From Nitrospirales bacterium LBB_01 (GTDB lineage Bacteria > Nitrospirota > Thermodesulfovibrionia > Thermodesulfovibrionales > Magnetobacteriaceae): a stretch of 64,000 nt of DNA. The notes beneath the pieces were generated by a model, which had not been told where the DNA came from, searched no databases, and worked only from the letters and a program-made list of their open reading frames with translations. Shown in pieces: positions 45,926-53,775 of this stretch. Position 1 is the stretch's first letter. Each line of letters begins with the position of its first letter. The stretch lies in the NCBI GenBank assembly GCA_004376055.2, contig CP049016.1, forward strand, positions 2,418,001 through 2,482,000, read 5' to 3'. A program made the position numbers and the translations under genes.

Positions 45926-46929
45926 CTTTGCTTGAAGATAAGCTCGGTATATCAATTATTACTTACAACAGGGATAAATATCTGGATAACACCTTGTCAA
46001 GTCTTTTAAACAGCATTTTTAAAAGATGCCAGATAACAGTCTATGACAACTGCTCTACAGATGATACGCAAACAATTTGTGAAAAGTACAGAAGTTTGTT
46101 TTCAAACTATGCGGTGATTCGGCATAGGATAAATATTGGAGGCGGAGCTAATTACCTCCGTGCCGTTGAAAACTCTGACACCGAATATACGTGGATACTG
46201 GCCGATGACGATGAGTACGACTTTGAGGATATTAACGATGTTGTTGAGGCAATAGAGGGCGGCCTCTATGATGTGATTAGTGTAGGAGATCCCAGCGGCG
46301 GCGGCGTCAATTGGAAATGGAATAACAGTGATGTTGGTAAAAGAGCAAAGGAATTAAGCCTGGAGGGTGTTAAGTACTTTTATCATTTTAACTTTATATC
46401 TTGCCTCATATTTAAAACAGTGCTTTTTGATGCAAATTGTTTAAGAATAAGTTACGAGTTTTTCACGCACAATATAGTCAATCTTGAGTTTATAAATAAA
46501 TCGATAAATGAAAACTTCAATATGTATATCAGCAAGAAATGTCTGGTAACGTTTACATGTCATCAACCGCCTCCATATACCCTTGTGAGACAGTGGCATG
46601 GTTTTATACATTGTTTTGCAAAATTTGACGACCCACACTTTCGGGAGTGTATATTAAGAGGCAGGGGAGCACTTAAATTATACAAGATAGGAAATATATT
46701 TCTTTTGGCAATTGAGAAAATATTTTTCAAAGACAGGTTTTATCCGATGATAGTGGATATGTTTCTAAATATTTCGTGGAAAAGCAGGGTTTATGTTTTG
46801 CCTCTTGTTCCATTTATCCTGATTCCAACCCCCGTGTATAAAGCGATGAGGTACGTGTATCGTTTTGTTCGGGAAAAAATATTGCGTTTGCCGCCTCAAA
46901 CACTATTTATTGATACTTCAAGGGATTAA
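45922..46929 (+). CDS. Family 2 glycosyltransferase B
   Basis: The 335-residue GT-A enzyme begins at TTG (45922), overlapping the methyltransferase stop. ISIITYNRDKYLDNTL, DNCSTDDTQTICEKY and ADDDEYDF form the donor site. It is paralogous to GT A over the full length, including the tail (PTPVYKAMRYVYRFVREKIL). The two may add related sugars to one chain. Confidence 0.9.
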   Translation: MTLLEDKLGISIITYNRDKYLDNTLSSLLNSIFKRCQITVYDNCSTDDTQTICEKYRSLFSNYAVIRHRINIGGGANYLRAVENSDTEYTWILADDDEYDFEDINDVVEAIEGGLYDVISVGDPSGGGVNWKWNNSDVGKRAKELSLEGVKYFYHFNFISCLIFKTVLFDANCLRISYEFFTHNIVNLEFINKSINENFNMYISKKCLVTFTCHQPPPYTLVRQWHGFIHCFAKFDDPHFRECILRGRGALKLYKIGNIFLLAIEKIFFKDRFYPMIVDMFLNISWKSRVYVLPLVPFILIPTPVYKAMRYVYRFVREKILRLPPQTLFIDTSRD

Positions 46930-46942
46930 AGTAGAATTAGGC

Positions 46943-47473
46943 TTAAGGCACCTCCTCTACATATATCAGCACTTCGTACCCAGCATCCTCCTCCGTATTG
47001 TAGTTGGAGGGCTGAGAGACGGTGATGTAGTGTGAGTCGTAGCTGCTTTCGTAGCGTAGCTCTGCCACTGCAACACCAGAGGACTCTGAGGTAATCTCCA
47101 TATCGGCACTTTTTTTAGTCTTGCCTAAACTTGTGCCATACCACGTCATTGAATTGATACTATTAATTGGATACGATGTGCTTGCAGTATCGGTGTTTTC
47201 AAATTTAATTGATTCTGTTACAGTGACAGACTTTCCTGTGCCGTTAGCTGTAACGGTACCATCTGATTTGGTGATTTTATAACCCGATATGCCGGAGGTA
47301 ATATACACCCGGAAATAATACTTGTCACCAAATGTAAACGAGGACTTACTGTTGCCGCTCATATCCACATTTAAGTCCTCATCCGCCTTTACTATGATGC
47401 TTTCACCAGTACTCTTACAACTGCTTTTAAATGTTACCGTTTTGGTCGCTTTTATATTTGATGCGCTGCTCAA
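46943..47473 (-). CDS. Phage-like protein, beta-rich
   Basis: The 176-residue protein is rich in Ser, Thr and Lys with no enzyme motif. Its second half (SYPINSINSMTWYGTSLGK to ELRYESSYDSHYITVSQ) is similar to a region in the larger neighbour (SVNSYTLYTCDGS to LEISYETKYDLWNVTSS), so both share a duplicated domain. The neighbour gene lies 24 nt upstream. A role in a tail-like structure is inference. Confidence 0.6.
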   Translation of the reverse strand: MSSASNIKATKTVTFKSSCKSTGESIIVKADEDLNVDMSGNSKSSFTFGDKYYFRVYITSGISGYKITKSDGTVTANGTGKSVTVTESIKFENTDTASTSYPINSINSMTWYGTSLGKTKKSADMEITSESSGVAVAELRYESSYDSHYITVSQPSNYNTEEDAGYEVLIYVEEVP

Positions 47474-47497
47474 TGCTCCTCCTTTATTGTAATGGTT

Positions 47498-50134
47498 TTA
47501 TAACAGACCGTCATTTTCATATCCATACACTACTATGGTTTCCTTAAACTTTGGCGATTTGTCTTTACCGCTTAAGGAGATTTCCACTGAAGCCTCTCTC
47601 ACTATTCCTTTGACATAAATGCCGCTGTTATCATCATCCACAGATGCCACGGTGCCATCCTGTGCGCCGCTATAGGGCACATCCAGTGTGAATTTTCTAC
47701 GCCTGTAGTAATGCTCATACAGATAGAGTTGTCCAACAGTCGTGGCCTGGTTTTCAGTCGTTATGAGGTCATTTGTTATGTCATTGGCACTATTTGAGCC
47801 GTTACCTTTTATAACTGTCATTGAGGATGCCGCACTGCTCTCTGTGACTACACATAACGCCACAGTCTCGCTGACGCTTGACGTCACATTCCACAAATCA
47901 TATTTTGTCTCATAGCTTATTTCTAATAACGAGCACGTGTCATCAGAAGGGGTTATGGTTTTAGAACCTGCCGAGTAATCCATTGTTTTATCTGACCCAT
48001 CACAAGTGTAGAGGGTGTAAGAGTTAACGCTGTAAATTGCCTTGCTGACAGAACCCGAGCCGTCAGTTAACGTGATTGTTTCATCCAGTGTCTCAGAGTA
48101 TGTGCCAACCTTTGAGGCTTTGGCATCTCCAGTAACTTTTAAATCATACTCGGCGTTTTCATTAGGGATATACACTCTCATCTGAAGGGTTTCACCGGGT
48201 TTTGCACATGTGCTATCCACTGCTTCAATGGAGTAATCCTCAGAGCTGCCGCCATTATTAATATTAACCGTGACAGAACTACACTCCGGCTGTTCCTCTG
48301 CATAATCCATAGCGATTATGCCGGTGCGGTCAAATGCGTATGAGACTGTTTCATTTACCAATTCATCAGGCTTAACCGGAAACCTGCTTCTTACAGTTAA
48401 TGAGCCGTCTGCTTTGGTTCTGACTATAGCGCCTATGGCCTCGGCTAATTTTATCAGAGCATCTATCGGGTAATCATTGGTGCTGAATTCGCTTATCCAG
48501 TAATCGTCACACTCCCAGGTGAGTAAGGGCGAATAATTATTCGCCCCTACAATTTCTGCTGCTATTTCAGAGGCGTAACGATTGTAGTAAGTGTCTGATA
48601 ATTTTGAGGCAAAGCCTTTTGCCAGTATTGCCGGTTTTTGACGTCCCCAGATGTTTATATTGGCACTGCCGTCCGGCGTTGCTGATTCTTTCTTTTCTCT
48701 GGTCTCAAGATAAAACTCATAATTGATAATAGGGGAATCTCCTTTAGGGGAAATGGTAAACTTAATCCGTAATTGTCCATAATTTGTCGCTGGATTGCAA
48801 ACATCCCATAGTTTTAAACCTGCAAGTTCTATTTCTATGTGGTCAATCGGCTCGGAATCTCGTTTAGTGAGATTTATTTTCTTTACATATTTCTTAATAG
48901 ACGTGCCGTCAAGCATTATATCCCAGGCTGGAGACACTCTGGTTGTAAGAGTCGGTCTTAGGGAGTTTCTGAGATAATATGGAATGTGAATATGTTCTTC
49001 AAGGGTATTTGCAAAAGCAGCTATATAATTAAACGGGTCAGTTATACCGTTTAATAGGGTCACACATTTGCGAAACCCCTCTGAAATCGTCTCAGGGAGG
49101 CTAACGTCTTTTGAATTGCCAATCCCCCCGCTTATTCCAAATATCGCCTCTATGCCTGAATCAACCACCTTATTGCCGATATATAAGCCTTTCCAATACC
49201 CAGTTGCCAAATCGTTTACAAAATGTAAAATCCGCTCTAAGAGAAGAGGTTGTTTGATAAAGAGCATCGTCAAATCACTGCCCAAAGTGTTATAAACTTG
49301 CGGGTAGTTAAGCCCAAGCCCTGAGACAAAGGTTAAAACGTTACTATCTGAAATAGGGCTGTTTATGTTATTTATATACATTTTAGAATCCCCAGTGTCC
49401 ATAAATTGGGAATCCCTAAGCTCTCCTATATCTGATTTTGAAGCGAAAAGACGAGTATATATAACAATTGTGCTGTCATAAGCTGATGTCGGCGGCGTAA
49501 AATCGTTAGCCCAACGTGCTTTATTTGAAACTCGGAACTCATCCATATACCCGATAAAGTTATAAGGGTATGGAGAAGCCCACTGACCAATACTCATAGC
49601 ACATGCGCTGCCATTTGAAGGGTAAACAGGGATGTAACCACCACTGCGAACTCCGTTTACATAATAATAGATATGGCTGTCGCCAAACCCACGCACAACC
49701 GCTATATGCGTCCAACCGTTAAGTGTCACGCCAACTGAACTGCTTACAGCATTAGCATCCCAAGCGCTCCCGTTGCCTTGATTAAAATGGAGATACCCGC
49801 TGGTTTGTAAAATATGAAATCTCCAGCCATGATAACTTGTGTCAGTTGCTTTGCTTGCCACAGTCTGATGATTGGCAAAACTTGTGCTACAAACCCAAGC
49901 GTCAATAGTGAAATCTCCCGTGCCAAAGTCAAAATCACTTGAGTTAGGTACTGTTAAATAATCACCAGTTCCGTCAAAATATCCGCTTTTGCCTCCGAAT
50001 TTAGACTGAGTTGCCGATTGCGTAGTATTGCCGTAAGCAGTAATAGTCCGAGCGCTTGCGGAGCTGTCCGTAAAAGACGCACCGCTACCGTCAAAATGGA
50101 TTAATAGCTTTGTATAAGCGTCATTGCCTGCCAT
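47498..50134 (-). CDS. Large phage-tail-like protein with N-terminal LamG domain
   Basis: The 878-residue protein starts with a LamG/concanavalin-like domain (about 8-215: LLIHFDGSG, FDGTGDYLTVPNSS, DAWVCS). The middle (about 400-640) resembles phage tail or baseplate hub proteins (DIMLDGTSIKKYVKKINL, later YPIDALIKLAEAIGAIVR) and the end is beta-rich. It may bind a cell-surface glycan. Two palindromic repeat pieces lie in frame (48527-48546 and 48730-48751). No other phage gene is visible, so it is a remnant or a domesticated protein. Confidence 0.65.
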   Translation of the reverse strand: MAGNDAYTKLLIHFDGSGASFTDSSASARTITAYGNTTQSATQSKFGGKSGYFDGTGDYLTVPNSSDFDFGTGDFTIDAWVCSTSFANHQTVASKATDTSYHGWRFHILQTSGYLHFNQGNGSAWDANAVSSSVGVTLNGWTHIAVVRGFGDSHIYYYVNGVRSGGYIPVYPSNGSACAMSIGQWASPYPYNFIGYMDEFRVSNKARWANDFTPPTSAYDSTIVIYTRLFASKSDIGELRDSQFMDTGDSKMYINNINSPISDSNVLTFVSGLGLNYPQVYNTLGSDLTMLFIKQPLLLERILHFVNDLATGYWKGLYIGNKVVDSGIEAIFGISGGIGNSKDVSLPETISEGFRKCVTLLNGITDPFNYIAAFANTLEEHIHIPYYLRNSLRPTLTTRVSPAWDIMLDGTSIKKYVKKINLTKRDSEPIDHIEIELAGLKLWDVCNPATNYGQLRIKFTISPKGDSPIINYEFYLETREKKESATPDGSANINIWGRQKPAILAKGFASKLSDTYYNRYASEIAAEIVGANNYSPLLTWECDDYWISEFSTNDYPIDALIKLAEAIGAIVRTKADGSLTVRSRFPVKPDELVNETVSYAFDRTGIIAMDYAEEQPECSSVTVNINNGGSSEDYSIEAVDSTCAKPGETLQMRVYIPNENAEYDLKVTGDAKASKVGTYSETLDETITLTDGSGSVSKAIYSVNSYTLYTCDGSDKTMDYSAGSKTITPSDDTCSLLEISYETKYDLWNVTSSVSETVALCVVTESSAASSMTVIKGNGSNSANDITNDLITTENQATTVGQLYLYEHYYRRRKFTLDVPYSGAQDGTVASVDDDNSGIYVKGIVREASVEISLSGKDKSPKFKETIVVYGYENDGLL
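48527..48546. repeat. In-frame palindrome inside the phage-tail-like gene
   Basis: The perfect palindrome GGGCGAATAATTATTCGCCC is extended on one side by CTAC. It is of a type that usually occurs in intergenic DNA. Here it encodes GANNYSP without breaking the frame. Confidence 0.8.
48730..48751. repeat. In-frame copy of the CTCCCC-type repeat core
   Basis: The minus strand reads TCCCCTAAAGGAGATTCCCC, nearly the same as the core in repeats B and C and the mamA-mamI gap. It encodes SPKGDSP within the phage-tail-like gene. Confidence 0.7.
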
Positions 50135-50331
50135 ATGTAACTTTCACTCCTTTTGTAAAAAAGTAAGCCACTGTTCTCCTCGTAACATCTGGTTTATTTG
50201 CATGTTAACTACATAATTATTTACTTTTTAAAAAGATATGTATGAAAAATCTGATAAAAGCGGGAATTTTTTTTTATGGACTTGTAGTAAAAATTACGGT
50301 AGAAATAGTAAAATCAGAGAGCTTTACTTTA

Positions 50332-50425
50332 GGAGAGGTGTCCGAGCGGCTGAAGGAGCACGACTGGAAATCGTGTGTGGGGCCTAAGAACTTCACCGAG
50401 GGTTCAAATCCCTCCCTCTCCGCCA
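50332..50425 (+). tRNA. tRNA-Ser (anticodon GGA)
   Basis: The tRNA starts GGAGAGG and ends with its complement CCTCTCC, discriminator G and encoded CCA. The anticodon GGA at 50366-50368 reads UCC/UCU. The long variable arm confirms Ser. The TPsiC arm GGTTCAAATCC is present. Confidence 0.97.
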
Positions 50426-50472
50426 TTTTGTTTTCTTGCCATAAAGGAAAGGAGTTAATTTGATACTGAATT

Positions 50473-51072
50473 ATGATATATGAGTTTGTAAAGAGACTGC
50501 TTGACGTCTCACTTGGTCTGTTTTTGGTTATCGTTTTGTCTCCGCTGATGCTGTCTATAGCGTTACTGATATGGATGGACGACTCCCGTGGTGGGTTGAT
50601 CTTTTACCAAAAGAGAATAGGCAAAGGGGGTAAAGAGTTTAATATGTATAAGTTTCGTACTATGGTGACAAATGCCGATGAGATAAAACCATCGTTGTCA
50701 AGTGAAGTGGACGGCCCGGTGTTTAAAGTTAAAAACGACCCAAGAGTGACAAAAGTGGGCAGGGTGCTCAGAAAGTGGAGCCTTGATGAGACGCCGCAGT
50801 TGTTTAATGTGCTCTTTGGGAACATGACGCTGGTAGGCCCACGTCCGCTTGAGGACAAAGAGATGACTGAAAACATGGAATGGAAAGAAACCAGGCTTAA
50901 AGTTAAGCCCGGCATGACCGGTCTTTGGCAGATAAAGGGCAGAGGCACTGGACAATTTGCCGACTGGGTAACGTATGACTGCCAATATGTGCGTGAGAGG
51001 TCAATACTTTTGGATTTAAAGATTCTTTTTCTTACCGCAGGAGCGGTGCTTAAACGCAGAGGGGCCTGTTAG
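50473..51072 (+). CDS. Bacterial sugar transferase (undecaprenyl-phosphate type)
   Basis: The 199-residue protein is a short polyprenol-phosphate glycose-1-phosphate transferase with a membrane helix (about 10-32), GLIFYQKRIGKGGKEFNMYK and RVLRKWSLDETPQLFNVL. It starts glycan synthesis on the lipid carrier. First gene of an exopolysaccharide set; the next starts directly after its stop. Confidence 0.93.
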   Translation: MIYEFVKRLLDVSLGLFLVIVLSPLMLSIALLIWMDDSRGGLIFYQKRIGKGGKEFNMYKFRTMVTNADEIKPSLSSEVDGPVFKVKNDPRVTKVGRVLRKWSLDETPQLFNVLFGNMTLVGPRPLEDKEMTENMEWKETRLKVKPGMTGLWQIKGRGTGQFADWVTYDCQYVRERSILLDLKILFLTAGAVLKRRGAC

Positions 51073-52587
51073 TTGTCAAATCAGGTAGTTACTCTCAATG
51101 CAGCTCTACGGCAGAATTGCCTCAAAAACCCAGGCAAAGTGTTCATCAGATATCGCCATACTGCAATGACCTATGAAGAGCTCGGATGGCTGGTACTTGG
51201 GTTTTCCGAGTTTTTGAAAGAGCTGCAAGTTAAGAAAAATGACAGGATTTGCCTTGTGCTTCCGAGGGTTCCCGAGCTATGTATAACCATGCTTGCTGCT
51301 TCAGATATTGGAGCGCTTTGCGTTCCAGTTAATTATACGACAGAAAAACCTGCAGTCACGGCATTTATAAAACACGTCCATCCTAAAGTGACCGTCGTGT
51401 ATGAAAAACTGTTACCCCTTGTGGATTTAAAACCATTTGCCGGGACAATTGTCGTTGTTGAAACAGACTCTAAAATTAAACACGGCCATATCCCGTGGAA
51501 AAGCGCTTGTTACAAAAAGAAAGGAACTGTAGAGGCAAAATCAAATCCCAATGATTTAGCATACTTAAACTACACAACCGGTTCAACCTCTGACCCAAAG
51601 GGGGCGCTGGCAACCCATGCAAACCTTTACTACAACACCATGTCTGCAATAGAGGCGTTTAACATAACAGCCGATGACACCCATCTGTGTATGTTTGCCT
51701 CATTTGCCCACCCTCATGAAATTTTTTGCAGAGCTCTATACACAGGCGGCACTTTATCATTGCTTGAAGAGATAAACCCTAAAACCATTGCAAACACCAT
51801 AAAAGATGACTCAGTGACTATGATGATGGGTATTGCCCCTTTGTACGATATGCTTTTTTCACATTGTTCAGGTTATAATATGTCCGCTTTGAGAATTGCT
51901 GAATCAGGAGGGATGTTTACAAGAGCAGAAATAACGGAGGGGTTTAAAAATTCCTTTGGAATTCCTGTGCTCTCTGTCTGGGGCAGCACAGAGACAAGCG
52001 GTATTGCGCTTGCCAACAGACCGGACGATTACCGGATGGACGGCTCTATGGGGAAACCCTGTCCGTACTATGATATAAAGGTTATTGATGACAATGGTAA
52101 GGAGGTTCATGACGGGGACACAGGAGAGATGCTTATACGCGGCTCGGCTGTTGTTTCAGGATATATAGACGACAATGCTGAGTTTTCATCTGATGCGGAT
52201 GGTTTCTACCGTTCCGGCGATCTGGTAAGGAAAGACAGTGATGGGTTTTACTACTTTATTGAAAGAAAAAGCGGACTTTTGAAAGTGGCAGGTCTAAAAG
52301 TATATCCACTGCAAATAGAGATAGTCATAAAGCAGCATCCCAGTGTTGATGAGGCCGCAGTAATAGGCATTGAAGACAGAAGCCGAGGAATGGTGCCGGC
52401 AGCTTTTGTAATAGTTAAAGATGGCTGTGACCTGACGGCAAGCGATTTATCGCAGTATATGAGAGCAAAGCTTGCAAATTACATGGTACCAAGAAAAGTG
52501 GAATTTGTTTCTGAACTCCCTAAGATAGGAAGCGGTAAGATAGATAAAAAGAGACTAAAGAAACTCTTTGAAGATGGCATGATATGA
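51073..52587 (+). CDS. AMP-dependent acyl/aryl-CoA-type ligase
   Basis: The 504-residue ANL-superfamily enzyme shows the A3 loop YTTGSTSDPKGALATHAN near 168-185, WGSTETSGIA and GFYRSGDLVRKD, with the catalytic Lys in GSGKIDKKRL near the end. It activates a carboxylate as adenylate. Its place in a polysaccharide operon suggests it activates an acyl or amino-acid decoration. TTG start. Confidence 0.9.
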   Translation: MSNQVVTLNAALRQNCLKNPGKVFIRYRHTAMTYEELGWLVLGFSEFLKELQVKKNDRICLVLPRVPELCITMLAASDIGALCVPVNYTTEKPAVTAFIKHVHPKVTVVYEKLLPLVDLKPFAGTIVVVETDSKIKHGHIPWKSACYKKKGTVEAKSNPNDLAYLNYTTGSTSDPKGALATHANLYYNTMSAIEAFNITADDTHLCMFASFAHPHEIFCRALYTGGTLSLLEEINPKTIANTIKDDSVTMMMGIAPLYDMLFSHCSGYNMSALRIAESGGMFTRAEITEGFKNSFGIPVLSVWGSTETSGIALANRPDDYRMDGSMGKPCPYYDIKVIDDNGKEVHDGDTGEMLIRGSAVVSGYIDDNAEFSSDADGFYRSGDLVRKDSDGFYYFIERKSGLLKVAGLKVYPLQIEIVIKQHPSVDEAAVIGIEDRSRGMVPAAFVIVKDGCDLTASDLSQYMRAKLANYMVPRKVEFVSELPKIGSGKIDKKRLKKLFEDGMI

Positions 52588-53753
52588 AAGCGCTTGTAGT
52601 TGAGGCACTGTGGGAGCCGCGTGAGGGATACCTGCCTGCTGAAAAAGAGACACTGCTCAGACGCGCCTCTATGGGCAGTCAGGTCTGGAAAAACCCTGTG
52701 TTTGAAATCAAGGACGTCTCGGTTCCTGACATAGGGGTCAATGAGGTGTTGGTCAGAGTGAAGCGATGCGGCATATGCGGCTCAGACACACACATATATG
52801 AAAACGACATGGACGGCTACATCTTGTTTTCAGGTCCTGCCAGGTTTCCGTGTATAATTGGGCATGAGTACTCAGGCGTGGTAGAAAAAGTTGGGAAAAA
52901 CGTCGACACCCTCCGCCACGGAGACATTGTTGCTGCAGAGAGTATTCACTGGTGCGGTAAGTGTACTCCTTGCCGAAGCGGCGCTTTTAATCAGTGCCAG
53001 AAGGTGGAACTTATCGGCATAACAAAAGACGGCGCACTGGCGGAGTTTATATGCGCTAAGGAACGGCACTGCTGGAAAATTGATTCGCTGAGGGAGCGGT
53101 TATCAGAGGACGATGTGTTTTCTCTGGGAGCGTTGATAGAGCCGATAGGGTGTGCTTATAACGGGATTTTCATAAGCGGAGGCGGATTTAAGCCCGGTAT
53201 AACTGTGGTTGTCTATGGCGTAGGACCTATTGGGCTTGCTGCCGTGGCACTTTCAAGGCTTGCTGGGGCAAGTTTGATTTTAGCCTTTGACACTATAGAT
53301 GAAAGGCTCTCCATAGCAAAGAGTATGGGAGCAGACCTTGTTTATAACATAAATGAACTGAAAAATACCGTCATACAGCCGCGGGATATTGTCATGGAGA
53401 GGACTAAAGGAGTTGGAGCAGAGCTTCAGGTAGAGTCCGCAGGGGCTGCGCCCTTTACTGTGCCTGAGATGGAAAATTCCCTTGCTGTTAACGGAAAAAT
53501 AATCTACCTTGGACGTGCCGCTGCAAGCGTCCCTCTGATGCTTGACACACTGGTCTCAGGTGCTAACAGCATTATAGGGGCAAGAGGACATGCCGGTTAC
53601 GGCATTTATAACAACATCATACGACTAATTGCCTCGGGCAGGTTAAATGTCAAAGAGATGATTACCTCCACGTATGAGTTTAAAGACGCAATTGGAGCAA
53701 TAAAAAATTCAACGACACGAACCGATGGGAAAAGCCTCGTGTTTGTTTCGTAA
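52584..53753 (+). CDS. Zinc-dependent alcohol dehydrogenase-like protein
   Basis: The 389-residue MDR enzyme has the catalytic zinc Cys in RCGICGSDTHIY and GHEYSG, the structural zinc CGKCTPCRSGAFNQC, and the NAD site VYGVGPIGLAAVAL. It resembles threonine/sorbitol dehydrogenases. An extra N-terminal stretch of about 40 residues precedes the usual core. It overlaps the ligase gene by 4 nt. Confidence 0.9.
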   Translation: MKALVVEALWEPREGYLPAEKETLLRRASMGSQVWKNPVFEIKDVSVPDIGVNEVLVRVKRCGICGSDTHIYENDMDGYILFSGPARFPCIIGHEYSGVVEKVGKNVDTLRHGDIVAAESIHWCGKCTPCRSGAFNQCQKVELIGITKDGALAEFICAKERHCWKIDSLRERLSEDDVFSLGALIEPIGCAYNGIFISGGGFKPGITVVVYGVGPIGLAAVALSRLAGASLILAFDTIDERLSIAKSMGADLVYNINELKNTVIQPRDIVMERTKGVGAELQVESAGAAPFTVPEMENSLAVNGKIIYLGRAAASVPLMLDTLVSGANSIIGARGHAGYGIYNNIIRLIASGRLNVKEMITSTYEFKDAIGAIKNSTTRTDGKSLVFVS

Positions 53754-53775
53754 TTCCAGTGATATGAGGTAAAAA

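Noticed and set aside
50332-50425. Attachment site in tRNA-Ser for a prophage
   Set aside because: No repeat of the tRNA 3' end was noticed near the phage-like genes and no integrase is present.
50242-50463. Open frame of 73 codons across the tRNA
   Set aside because: It simply reads through tRNA-Ser and has no support as a gene.
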